Below, in pieces: positions 37,260 to 46,319 of a stretch of 64,000 nt of DNA. Under the pieces are notes generated by a model. That model was not told the origin of the DNA, did no database searches, and worked only from the letters and a program-made list of their open reading frames with translations. Source of the stretch: Candidatus Angelobacter sp. Gp1-AA117 (GTDB lineage Bacteria; Acidobacteriota; Terriglobia; Terriglobales; Acidobacteriaceae); contig QHVI01000018.1 of the NCBI GenBank assembly GCA_003223515.1, forward strand, positions 1-64,000, read 5' to 3'. A program made the translations under genes and the position numbers. Numbering within the stretch: position 1 is the stretch's first letter; each line of letters opens with the position of its first letter.

Positions 37260-38465
37260 TTAGTGCGTTGTGAATGCACAGATAACTTCTTCCTTGATAA
37301 GTCCTTTGTGCCCACAACGTTTCGGCGCAAGCATCCGATTTTCAATTCGATCTGAATACCAGTCGAAGAGGTGGAACCCTCTCGCTTCGAGCATTTCTTT
37401 GAGTAACCGCCATGTTCTGATACGAATACCACCAATCAAATTATCTCCGCAAACTAATACAAAAATACCATTTGGATATAAATATTTTGTGACCTTGGCG
37501 AAAGCATATTCCATATCAACAATATATCGATGTACGATGGCACCTAAACGTGGTGCTCTCTGCGTGAGTCTCTTCAGTTCCGGTAATACTCGGAGACTGT
37601 CTGCTTGCTTAGAGGCCGAAATATCAGCAAGAAGATCTCCGCGCTCTGTTCCTATGAAGCGATCTCTAATAGATTCAACTGTGAATGGAAGTATGCCCTG
37701 AAGAATATAGAGTTCGAGCTTGAAATTTCGAAAATAGTCTTGCGCATTGATATAAGGAGGAGATGTAATTATATGAGAATGCTGGCCAATAGGATAAACA
37801 AATTGTTCTGAAGAAAAGTTACCCATAACGATATGTGAAGATGCTAGTGGCTTTATATCTCCATAGTATTCACTTAGCTCTTCAAGTATTTTGCTTAATA
37901 CACTATAAGGATCAAAGTGCCGTCCTTTTCGAGTATTGCGGGCATGCTGTGAAATGAACGGCTTGGGACTACGTTGGTCAGCCTTTGAACATAGGCGAAC
38001 GGACAATGCCAAGCTAAGAAGAAGGGCTTCCCCCTCACGACTAGAGCCAAGGTCAAGTTTCACGGCTGCTGCTCTAAGACGCTCAAATTTGTCTAGTGTT
38101 GCTGGAGTAAACCAATAATTCTTGAGTGGCCATGAAATCTGCATCGGCCGAACCATCTTTGCAGTTTCTACTAACTTATTAGCTAAGAGATGTGCCCACG
38201 CCGTACCAAACCCCTTTAGCTTGACTCTAGTTAAAAGGTGAGCAACCGGATTAATATCTATGCCAGTAGTAGGAATACCACGCTTTTGAGCTGCGAGTAA
38301 AATCGCTCCTGAACCACAAAACGGATCCAATACAGAAGTTCCACTAGATGCATACCTCATAACCAGCTCATCCGCCAATTTGGAAACCATCTTCGCTGGA
38401 TATCGATCTAAATGAACAGGCAAACGCATATCAATCTTGGAGAATCCATGAGTTTCCGATTCCAT
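37260..38465 (-). CDS. DNA methyltransferase, SPPY type (N4-cytosine/N6-adenine)
   Basis: 401 residues from ATG 38465; 38504 (74-nt overlap with the upstream gene) and 38429 (just after its stop) are alternatives, none with a clear ribosome site. HLDRYPAKM near the start is typical of this group. AdoMet motif I is VLDPFCGSG at 45-53, followed by GIDINPVAHLLTRVK. Catalytic motif IV is TSPPY at 234-238. The order (AdoMet site first, SPPY about 185 residues later) leaves room for a target-recognition part between. A late domain (GIFVLVCGDN) fits the methyltransferase fold. No restriction endonuclease is adjacent. Third gene of an AT-rich three-gene cassette; probably marks self DNA or modifies a target for the TIR-ATPase. 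Confidence 0.8.
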   Translation of the reverse strand: MESETHGFSKIDMRLPVHLDRYPAKMVSKLADELVMRYASSGTSVLDPFCGSGAILLAAQKRGIPTTGIDINPVAHLLTRVKLKGFGTAWAHLLANKLVETAKMVRPMQISWPLKNYWFTPATLDKFERLRAAAVKLDLGSSREGEALLLSLALSVRLCSKADQRSPKPFISQHARNTRKGRHFDPYSVLSKILEELSEYYGDIKPLASSHIVMGNFSSEQFVYPIGQHSHIITSPPYINAQDYFRNFKLELYILQGILPFTVESIRDRFIGTERGDLLADISASKQADSLRVLPELKRLTQRAPRLGAIVHRYIVDMEYAFAKVTKYLYPNGIFVLVCGDNLIGGIRIRTWRLLKEMLEARGFHLFDWYSDRIENRMLAPKRCGHKGLIKEEVICAFTTH

Positions 38466-39372
38466 GAGAGAAGAACTCGTGATTGTGCCTAAGTGGACTT
38501 GCATATACTATTGCAGGTGGATCAATACACTTTCGGATATAGCTGTATATCCCCAGTGTTTGCGGCTTAGTACCTAAGGGACTTATCACTCGAGAGAACT
38601 GACTGCGTTCGCTTTCTGGCCCTAATATCTTTGCGAGAGAGTTACGAACAGCAGCTGGATCTATTGGCTCAACTCTCTCAGCTAGGTGCTTGCCCACAAT
38701 GGCGAGTAGATCTGCATTTAGTACTTCCGTCCTACCTATCCAAGATGGCTTGTACGGCGGAGAAGGAAGTGCGAGAGTCGTTTGCATGGGTTGAACGTGT
38801 TCATAGACTGCAAGAGCGCGATCACCCTCATATCCAAGAAACAGTACGAGGTGCAATGGGCGGCTTAAATCTGCACACGCAGGAAGTCCTGGAATCTGCT
38901 GGACAGTCGATAGTCCGAAAGATAGTGGTATATACCTAGAGACATCATAATCTTCCGGCTCAGTATAGACAAATATGATGCGCGACCAAAGTTCTTGATC
39001 ATCAAGCCAACGGAACATCATCAAAAGGTGTCGCTTTGTTAGGACGGAGATATCGAAGACGATTGTCGCGTTCGAATGCAGATTTAGAACCTGAACTAAT
39101 TTTGTAATATTATCACGGAGACTTTTAGCAGCACTGCCTTCAGTGACTCTAAGACTAAGTGACTGAATCCCGACCGCACACAAGTCGGCCTCCATAGCTT
39201 GATGGTTGGATTCTCGACGGGGGTTCGGATCATCGTAGTGGAAAATCACCACAGCATCAGGACGCCACTCTCCGATTCGAGAAGTGATCCCCCGACACCT
39301 GCCTTCATGACTTGAGCAGGTCAGAAAAACACAGTTCTTCGGTAAAAGACCGGGCAAAAACGGAGTTTTCAT
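38431..39372 (-). CDS. Unknown protein between TIR-ATPase and methyltransferase
   Basis: 313 residues. ATG 39372 lies 2 nt after the stop of the TIR gene, so translation is coupled. No family assigned. Visible: an N-terminal Rossmann-like part with VFLTCSSHEGR (15-25), VVIFHYDDPNPRRESN (41-56) and IVFDISVLTKRHLLMMF (104-120, strand-Asp-Ser-helix), then IIFVYTEPEDY (132-142) and LVLFLGYEGDRALAVYEHV (175-193). The regular strand-helix pattern with polar residues at strand ends suggests a nucleotide- or ligand-binding sensor or a small enzyme. The wording is reminiscent of CARF-like or SIR2/TIR-associated sensors, but this is a guess. It ends 74 or 35 nt inside the methyltransferase frame depending on the start used. 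Confidence 0.7.
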   Translation of the reverse strand: MKTPFLPGLLPKNCVFLTCSSHEGRCRGITSRIGEWRPDAVVIFHYDDPNPRRESNHQAMEADLCAVGIQSLSLRVTEGSAAKSLRDNITKLVQVLNLHSNATIVFDISVLTKRHLLMMFRWLDDQELWSRIIFVYTEPEDYDVSRYIPLSFGLSTVQQIPGLPACADLSRPLHLVLFLGYEGDRALAVYEHVQPMQTTLALPSPPYKPSWIGRTEVLNADLLAIVGKHLAERVEPIDPAAVRNSLAKILGPESERSQFSRVISPLGTKPQTLGIYSYIRKCIDPPAIVYASPLRHNHEFFSHGIGNSWILQD

Positions 39373-39374
39373 AT

Positions 39375-41636
39375 TCAGAACAATTCGCGTTGCCCCTCCT
39401 TGCTTCCATCGTACATCATAATCTCCGATTTCAATTGTTGAAGGGCTTCCGACCGTCGCTCAGGAATTACAAGTCCGAGAAGCAACTTGCATTTGACACG
39501 AGTTCGCCAGCGCAGACGAGGGCTGATTTGTAGCACGGGAGCATAAATCCGACAAATATTCAATTCGGCTGGTTGTGGGTCTGAACGGTGTTTCGGTTTG
39601 AATGCAGGTCGCCCTTCTTTTGTCTGAAACGCACCTTCTCGTACACCAACATTGAGAATTTTCCGCAACGGTTCCAGTTCAGGTTGGTCTAGCAACTCGG
39701 GATCTTCAATAGTGACCCTTGCGGCTTCAGGCTCACTGTTATGCTGCAAAAGCTTATATCGCAAACAGTCTCCAATATCCAACAGAAAATATTTCAGGGC
39801 TTCTCCTTGCTTTTCCACATTGCGACTAAGTGTAGTCAAGTTATGTTCAGAAACAAAATGAACAGCCTTTGACTGCTTATCAGGCGGCAGTGAAATAATC
39901 CGACTAGAGGACGAATTAGTGTTATAAGACAAATGGTATGCGACACTAAGTATTTCCTGAAAATAACGGATAACACCGGAACTGACGAAAGCTAAATCTG
40001 AAAATCCAGCAAAGCGCTTTTCTACACGCCTACCTTTCTTCCCATAAAGCAGCCGGTATATAGCAGCTTCGCCATAGTATGTAATCTTTTCTTTCATCTT
40101 CTCATCTGACCAGTTCCTCATATTGGATGGACTTGTCTTACACAATTTTGCAACTTCCTCTAAAACTTGTTCGAAGGGCATCTCGGGATGCGCCGCTTGT
40201 GGAAGTAATTCCGCTGGTTCGATCTCCTTAAGGTCTTCACTGCGCATAATATTCTTGATCATGTGCGTAAGAAGATCTTTATAGGCTGCCAATTGGCTTG
40301 CATCCTCGACATCATAAACTAATGTCAAACGTGTGTAATCATGAGTTTCTTGTAGTTCTTGGCCGGTGCTTGTGCCAGACACGTCGGTACTACCCAGCTT
40401 CTTTGCAACTTTAACCGAAAATTCGGGTGCTGCTAACTTGATAAATCCATTTACTACACGCTGCTGATAAGGAAAAAGATTTTCATACTCATCCAGCAAC
40501 ACAACAAACATTGTATCTTTCAGTATAGGAATGCTAAATCTGACCAGCTTAATGATTCTTTTAAATGTTTCCAAGTCGAAAGTGGTAACTGGAACAAGTG
40601 AATTTTCCCCATAGATAAACTTCCTACGAATAAATGCAGAGATATCACGATGTGCATCTGCTAATTTATCCAGCAAGTCTTCAATTACAGTGGTCCTTTC
40701 ATTAGTATTACCAAATAACGCAGAATGAAGATTCTCAACAAGGAGTTTTTCACTCATATGGTCACAGACGAGCAGCTTTTGGCGTAAACAACATGTGATC
40801 TCGGAAATCAAACTCTCGGCAAGGCAGATGATTAACTCCTGTGCGCCAATATCTGTGATCTGAACAGCATCTCTTTCAACGAGGGCTTTTGGATCAGAAT
40901 TTGGATCAGTTACAATTCCGGCATTGCAAACTGCACCGCGGCTGAGCTTCAGATAAAATCCAAAAAGCCGATAGTGATGGGAAGAATTCTTCGTTCGGGA
41001 CAAAAAATTGCGTGCTCGCAATGACAATAAAAGCATTGATTTACCTGTACCACGGGAACCTTCAAGAAAGCAGGGCCTTACATCCTCCAATGCACCCATT
41101 TTAAGAGCATCATGTGGAGCAAAAGTGCGGGCAAGCAAGTCAGGTTGGTCTTCAAAGTACTCGGCACGTACTCGCCGAAAGGGATTTTTACTTTCAGCTC
41201 GAAAGGCTTCGGAAATTATCGAGGACACTGTGGCTTCTGGAAGTATCGCCTTGCAGAGCGTTTCTAAGATCTGCTGATATTCTTGAGGATCACTAGGATC
41301 GAGTTTACCGTAAACCTTCAGCCCTAAGAGCGGTGGAATAGGAGTATCATCGAGGCGAATGATAATGCATTTCCCGCCTTTTTGAGCTATTTCGTTCCAA
41401 AGTGCTGCATCAGCTTCATTTCTCTGCCAAATTGTTTTTTGCGTATGTTGCGAATGCAAGATGAGAATGACGTCTGCTTGCGCAATTCCTTGATTCATAA
41501 ACTCGATAGTGTTGTCACCTAACCGAAGTTGCTGCGTATCGATTTTTGTTTCGTGACCCGCATTTTTAAGATCGCGAGCCAGTCTCTCCGCAACAGCAGC
41601 ATCAGCACGTGCATGTGAGATAAAGATATTGATCAT
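39375..41636 (-). CDS. TIR-domain P-loop ATPase (candidate defence protein)
   Basis: 753 residues. Residues 1-135 form a TIR domain: INIFISHARAD opening, ADVILILHSQHTQKTIW (54-70) and the likely catalytic Glu74 in RNEADAALW, consistent with NAD-cleaving TIRs. A P-loop ATPase follows: Walker A GSRGTGKS at 193-200 and Walker B VVLLDEYE at 378-385, then FPYQQRVVNGFIKL. The helical remainder (to 753) is probably the sensing or oligomerising part. The layout (TIR effector, ATPase, sensor) is that of abortive-infection proteins. Codon and base use are AT-rich against the neighbours. First gene of the cassette; the ribosome site is weak. Confidence 0.8.
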   Translation of the reverse strand: MINIFISHARADAAVAERLARDLKNAGHETKIDTQQLRLGDNTIEFMNQGIAQADVILILHSQHTQKTIWQRNEADAALWNEIAQKGGKCIIIRLDDTPIPPLLGLKVYGKLDPSDPQEYQQILETLCKAILPEATVSSIISEAFRAESKNPFRRVRAEYFEDQPDLLARTFAPHDALKMGALEDVRPCFLEGSRGTGKSMLLLSLRARNFLSRTKNSSHHYRLFGFYLKLSRGAVCNAGIVTDPNSDPKALVERDAVQITDIGAQELIICLAESLISEITCCLRQKLLVCDHMSEKLLVENLHSALFGNTNERTTVIEDLLDKLADAHRDISAFIRRKFIYGENSLVPVTTFDLETFKRIIKLVRFSIPILKDTMFVVLLDEYENLFPYQQRVVNGFIKLAAPEFSVKVAKKLGSTDVSGTSTGQELQETHDYTRLTLVYDVEDASQLAAYKDLLTHMIKNIMRSEDLKEIEPAELLPQAAHPEMPFEQVLEEVAKLCKTSPSNMRNWSDEKMKEKITYYGEAAIYRLLYGKKGRRVEKRFAGFSDLAFVSSGVIRYFQEILSVAYHLSYNTNSSSSRIISLPPDKQSKAVHFVSEHNLTTLSRNVEKQGEALKYFLLDIGDCLRYKLLQHNSEPEAARVTIEDPELLDQPELEPLRKILNVGVREGAFQTKEGRPAFKPKHRSDPQPAELNICRIYAPVLQISPRLRWRTRVKCKLLLGLVIPERRSEALQQLKSEIMMYDGSKEGQRELF

Positions 41637-41899
41637 TTACATAGTCCAAGTTGTTGTTCATAGCAGGAGGATAAGACCACATTCAGTCCATATAAAAGAT
41701 TGAGCAAAGCGGCACTGATCCTATATGCATCCATAATGTCAAACAAATAACGTGAAGTATCGTAATACAACCACGGGCTGGAAAAAAAATAAAATCAGCC
41801 ACGGGCACAAATATATAATCTCTTTAATGGACGCAGCCAGAACAGGCGTGAGATGTTATGGGAGGGACCTAAGGGTATTCTCGGCTATATCTACGCTGC
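41637..41899. other. AT-rich intergenic region upstream of the TIR cassette
   Basis: About 260 bases with no gene. It presumably carries the cassette promoter on the minus strand (TTGACA at 41738-41743 and TATA-like stretches, spacing not ideal). Confidence 0.35.
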
Positions 41900-44800
41900 T
41901 TAGCTGACACGATCAGGATGCAATGCTGTTGCGGCTGGTCTCCTGAATCCGTTGGCTGAGGCGTTATCTGTTCTTAAGATAGAGTACAGTGCTATCCCGG
42001 CGAGTGCGGCGCCTGTACCTACCAGTGCTGCGGTTGGAATGTTTGTCCTGCTTTCTTCGTCATCTTCACTGTAGCGTCTGCCCTGGTCTTCACGGATCGC
42101 CATCTGCAAAACTTCGGCGATGTGCAGGGCTTTGCGTCCTACCAGATCATCAATCTGTTCGAAGCAACTGAAGCCATCGGCAATGATCAACGTCTCGGGA
42201 CCGGCCTTGCGTACGGCGGGCAACAAGACCCGCTCGCCGACCTGCACGGAGACATCGTATTTCTCGGCTTCAAATCCGAATGATCCGGCCATGCCGCAGC
42301 AGCCGGAATCGAGCACCTGGAAGTCGAGGCCAGTGCGCTTGAGAAGCTCCTGCTCGGAGTCGAACTTGAGAATGGATTTGTGATGGCAATGCCCATGCAC
42401 CACGGCTTTGCGCTTGAGCTGCGGCGGATGATAGTTCGCCTTCTTCACCAGGAATTCGCTCAGGAGAAACGTCTGCTCCTTCAGCCGGATTGCATCCAGA
42501 TTCTTCGGCAGCAGGTTGGTCATCTCGTCGCGAAAGACTGAGACACAACTGGGTTCCAGGCCGATGACTGGAGTTCCAGCGGCAATGTGTGGCCGCAGTG
42601 TTCGCAATAATTCATTCAATAACTGTTTGGCGGTATCCAGCATGCCGAAGTCATAGAGAGGGCGTCCGCAGCACAGCGAGGCTTCAGGAATGATGACCTG
42701 ATATCCGGCATGCTCCAGCACTTCCACGGCGGCTTTGGCAATGCGCGGATGGAAGTGGTTGTTGAAGGTGTCCGGCCAGAGCATGACTTGTGGTTGCCCT
42801 TCATTGCATACACCGCGCTTGCGGAACCATTCTTTAAATGTCTGGCTGGCAAACCTGGGCATGCGGCGCTCCTGGGCCACACCAGCCAGTGCCTTCACGA
42901 TGTTCGAAAGTCCGGGGGTCTGGGTGAAGAAGTTCACCAGTCCCGGCGCAAGTGATGCCAGCCGCGCCCACCAGTAGATCAGGCCCATGGCATAGGCTGG
43001 ACGCGGGCGCACCCGCCCTTCGTAGTAATGCGCGAGAAACTCCGCCTTGTAGGTGGCCATATCCACATTGAGCGGGCACTCGCCTTTACATGCTTTGCAG
43101 GCCAGGCAGAGGTCGAGCGCCTCGCGCACCGAGTCGCTGCGCCAGCCGCCTTTCATGGGATCGCCCTGAAGCATTTCGAAGAGCAGGTGCGTGCGTCCGC
43201 GGGTGGAGTGCATCTCTTCTTTGGTGACCATATAGCTCGGACACATCGTCCCTTTTTCATCTTTTCTGCACTTGCCCACCCCCACGCAACGCGTCGTGAC
43301 GTGAGCAAAATCGCCGTGATCTTCCGGATACGAAAAATACGTGAGCACCTGCGGCGGATCGTAATCGGCGCCGAGGCGCAGATTTTCATCCAGCCGGTAA
43401 GGATCGATCTTCTTGCCGGGGTTCATCTTCCATTCCGGGTCCCAGATGCGCTTGAACTCGCGGAAGGCCTCAATCAGTTCCGGCCCGAACATCTTCACCA
43501 GCAGTTCACCGCGGGACTGGCCGTCACCGTGTTCACCGGAGAGAGAGCCGCCGAGCCTGACTACAAGATCGGCGGCTTCTTCGACGAAGGAGCGGTAGTT
43601 TTTTATTCCCGCAGCAGTGATCAGATCGAAATCGATACGCGTGTGAACGCAAGCCTGGCCGAAGTGGCCGTAAAGCGCGGGGCTGGTGTAGCCATGCTTG
43701 TTGAAGAGCTTGCGCAGCTCACGCAGGTATTCGCCCAGCTTTTCCGGAGGGACGGCGGAATCCTCCCAGCCTTCCCATGTGTCTTTCTGCCCCGGCACGC
43801 GAGCGGTCGCGCCCAGCCCGGATTCGCGCGCCTGCCATACCATCTGCTCTTCCCTGGGATCGTCGAAGAGCTTCATGCTGGGTGCGTTGGATTTGCCTTT
43901 GAGAGCGGCCATGAGCGCCTGGGCTTTGGCGTTGGCGTCTTGTTTGGTTTCCCCGCCGAACTCCACCAGCAGCCAGCCTTTGCCTTCAGGAAGAATCTGG
44001 ATGTCTTCCGGGTGCAGGTTTTTGCGCTTCATGTTGTTGATGAGAACGTCATCCATCCCTTCGAGACCGATGGGTTGGGACTTGCGAACTTCAGGAATGT
44101 GGTCGCCTGCTTCGTAGATGCTCTTGTATCCCAGGACAAGCAGGTTGCGCTTCTTAGGCCAGTCGATCAGACGCAGCTTTGCCGCGAGCGTGAGCGCACA
44201 AGTGGATTCAGATCCAACCAGAGAGCGGGCAACATGAAAGTCATTTTCCGGGAGTAGTTCGTCGAGGCTGTAACCTGAAACACGACGTGGAATTTTGGGG
44301 TAACGCCGGCGTATGAGTTCGGCATAGTTGTCACGCAACATTTTCAGGCGGGCATAAATCTCTCCACGACGGCCGCCCTGCTGGATGATGTGCTTGATCT
44401 CGGTATCTGAGGTCTGGCCAACGCGCAGCCGCAAACCGTCATAGGTGAGGATGTCGAGTTCCAGCACATTATCTACCGTGCGTCCGGCCATCATGGAATG
44501 CACACCACAGGAGTTGTTGCCGATCATCCCGCCTAGATTGCAGTATTCATGCGTAGAGGGATCGGGGCCAAAGGTGAGGTTGTACTGGTTGGCGCGGTTG
44601 CGCAGATGGTCGAGCGGCACTCCCGGCTGCACCCAGGCATATTTCTCCTGCGGATTGATTTCAAGAATCTGGCTCAGGTACTTGGAAAAATCAATGACTA
44701 CAGCCACGTTGCAACACTGCCCGGCAAGGCTGGTGCCTCCGCCACGCGCAAGGATCGGCGCGCTGTACTTGCGGGCGAGAGCAACTGTCTGGATAACGTC

Positions 44801-45010
44801 TTCAATCGTTTTGGGTATGACCACGCCGATGGGCGCCTGGCGGTAGTTGGAGCCATCGGTAGCATAGAGGGCACGGCTGCCGTCGTCGAAACGCACCTCA
44901 CCGCTTATGCTGTTGCGCAGCTCGGTGGCCAGGGCCTCGGCGCGGTCACGGGGGAAAGTCTTATCTGCCGGAACACGGAAACGCGGATGAAACTCGATGG
45001 TCTGCGTCAC
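41900..45010 (-). CDS. FAD-linked oxidase fused to Fe-S/CCG domains (YdiJ-like, D-2-hydroxyacid dehydrogenase)
   Basis: 1036 residues. The FAD-binding (PCMH/VAO) half has VVIPKTIEDVIQTVALAR, APILARGGGTSLAGQ, NLGGMIGNNSCGVHSMMAG and the C-terminal FAD-oxidase domain with SGEHGDGQSRGELL. The C-terminal third has an iron-sulfur motif CLACKACKGECPLNVD and two Cys-rich CCG-type repeats (SLCCGRPLYD, SGCCGMAGSFGFE). The length and order match E. coli YdiJ, which oxidises D-2-hydroxyglutarate-type acids and passes electrons to the respiratory chain. A hydrophobic tail (ALVGTGAALAGIALYSIL) may add a membrane anchor. It overlaps the enolase-superfamily gene by 4 bp, so both belong to one operon. Confidence 0.85.
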   Translation of the reverse strand: MTQTIEFHPRFRVPADKTFPRDRAEALATELRNSISGEVRFDDGSRALYATDGSNYRQAPIGVVIPKTIEDVIQTVALARKYSAPILARGGGTSLAGQCCNVAVVIDFSKYLSQILEINPQEKYAWVQPGVPLDHLRNRANQYNLTFGPDPSTHEYCNLGGMIGNNSCGVHSMMAGRTVDNVLELDILTYDGLRLRVGQTSDTEIKHIIQQGGRRGEIYARLKMLRDNYAELIRRRYPKIPRRVSGYSLDELLPENDFHVARSLVGSESTCALTLAAKLRLIDWPKKRNLLVLGYKSIYEAGDHIPEVRKSQPIGLEGMDDVLINNMKRKNLHPEDIQILPEGKGWLLVEFGGETKQDANAKAQALMAALKGKSNAPSMKLFDDPREEQMVWQARESGLGATARVPGQKDTWEGWEDSAVPPEKLGEYLRELRKLFNKHGYTSPALYGHFGQACVHTRIDFDLITAAGIKNYRSFVEEAADLVVRLGGSLSGEHGDGQSRGELLVKMFGPELIEAFREFKRIWDPEWKMNPGKKIDPYRLDENLRLGADYDPPQVLTYFSYPEDHGDFAHVTTRCVGVGKCRKDEKGTMCPSYMVTKEEMHSTRGRTHLLFEMLQGDPMKGGWRSDSVREALDLCLACKACKGECPLNVDMATYKAEFLAHYYEGRVRPRPAYAMGLIYWWARLASLAPGLVNFFTQTPGLSNIVKALAGVAQERRMPRFASQTFKEWFRKRGVCNEGQPQVMLWPDTFNNHFHPRIAKAAVEVLEHAGYQVIIPEASLCCGRPLYDFGMLDTAKQLLNELLRTLRPHIAAGTPVIGLEPSCVSVFRDEMTNLLPKNLDAIRLKEQTFLLSEFLVKKANYHPPQLKRKAVVHGHCHHKSILKFDSEQELLKRTGLDFQVLDSGCCGMAGSFGFEAEKYDVSVQVGERVLLPAVRKAGPETLIIADGFSCFEQIDDLVGRKALHIAEVLQMAIREDQGRRYSEDDEESRTNIPTAALVGTGAALAGIALYSILRTDNASANGFRRPAATALHPDRVS

Positions 45011-46164
45011 AGCTTCACCTCGTAACGTCTCAAGGCTTGTTCATCAAATTCGATGCCGTGGCCGGGAACGTCGGGCGCGATGGCGTTGCCATCCTCGATT
45101 TTGATCTTGCGCTTGAGCACCGGCTCCATCTGTGGAATGTATTCAATAAAGATGCTGGTGGGTATGGCGGCGGCAACGGTCAGACTCAGCTCTGGCGAGA
45201 CATGCGGCGCCACCATCAGGTTGGCGGCATTGGCCATGCCGCAGACAGCCATCGCAGCGGTGATGCCGCCTACGCGAGCGATATCGGGCTGAAGAATGTC
45301 GAGCGCGCCCTGGCGGATGTTGTCATAGAAGATGGTTGGATCGTAGATACTCTCGCCACCCGCCCGCGGGATGCTGATGTGCTTCGCCAGTTCGCAATAG
45401 CCCTGAATGTCGGTCGCAGGCAGTGGCTCTTCTATCCAGAACAGGTTGAACTTCTGCAACGGCTGGAGCCGCCGGATGGCCTCGGCCACAGTCCACGACT
45501 GGTTGGCGTCGATCATGATGGTGATCTGATCGCCCACCGCTTTGCGAACTTTGCCGACGCGTTCTACATCTTCCTGAAGATCGGGTTTACCCACTTTCAG
45601 CTTCAAGGCGCGAAAGCCTTCACGCCGCACCGCCTGTTTGCTCAGGTCGATCATCTCGTCTAACTCACGGCTGAGCCAGCCAACGTCAGTGTTGTAGACC
45701 GGAACCTTATCTTTGGCGCCGCCCAGCATGTAATGCAGCGGCACGTTGTTGCGTCTGGCATTCAGGTCCCACAGGGCGACATCGATCGCGGCCAGCGCAT
45801 TTGACAGCACCACGCCCGGCCCCAGTGCATGAACGCTCTTCAGCAGCGTGTCATAGATGGATCCGATACGGCGCGAGTCGCGGCCTTCCAGCTTGGGCAG
45901 CAGTTCCTTCCGGATCAGTTCCAGAATCGTGCTGCCGCCCTGGCCAATGGTGTAACCAAAACCAACACCGGAATTCCCCGCGGCATCGGTGATGCGCACG
46001 ATGGGCAATTCCAGGGCGGAAAATTTCTGAATGGCATCGCCCTTGGGCGGTTGTACGGGAATTCTCACCAGCAGCGCATGTGCCTCGGCAATGGCCCACG
46101 GTTGCATGCGGGAAACAATGCTTTGAACTTTGTGGCGAGCGTGCGAAAGGGCAGGCATAAGCAT
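45007..46164 (-). CDS. Enolase-superfamily enzyme (mandelate racemase/muconate lactonising type)
   Basis: 385 residues from ATG 46164; the frame is open to 46269 but without a good start. Barrel motifs: KxK in FRALKLKVGKP, metal ligand Asp in IMIDANQSW, Glu in FWIEEPLP and Glu in AGGESIYD, then DILQPDIARVGGI. The capping domain precedes them. It would racemise or dehydrate a carboxylate substrate, probably a sugar acid or hydroxyacid that the coupled YdiJ-like dehydrogenase then oxidises. Exact substrate not predictable. Start of a two-gene operon. Confidence 0.8.
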   Translation of the reverse strand: MLMPALSHARHKVQSIVSRMQPWAIAEAHALLVRIPVQPPKGDAIQKFSALELPIVRITDAAGNSGVGFGYTIGQGGSTILELIRKELLPKLEGRDSRRIGSIYDTLLKSVHALGPGVVLSNALAAIDVALWDLNARRNNVPLHYMLGGAKDKVPVYNTDVGWLSRELDEMIDLSKQAVRREGFRALKLKVGKPDLQEDVERVGKVRKAVGDQITIMIDANQSWTVAEAIRRLQPLQKFNLFWIEEPLPATDIQGYCELAKHISIPRAGGESIYDPTIFYDNIRQGALDILQPDIARVGGITAAMAVCGMANAANLMVAPHVSPELSLTVAAAIPTSIFIEYIPQMEPVLKRKIKIEDGNAIAPDVPGHGIEFDEQALRRYEVKL

Positions 46165-46319
46165 CGTATTACGATCTATTAGATTCAGCGCCTCCCGCCA
46201 GGGATGGCAGCAGCGCCCACAAGTTGGGATTCCGGCAGACCGCAGGGAGATGCCGCCTTTTCGCAGCAATATAATACAAAGTGAAGTTGAGATGAGATGC
46301 CGAGTCTTAAGAGGTTGAA

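Noticed and set aside
43028-44257. 409-codon plus-strand open frame inside the YdiJ-like gene
   Set aside because: Antisense shadow; the minus strand carries all FAD and Fe-S motifs without interruption.
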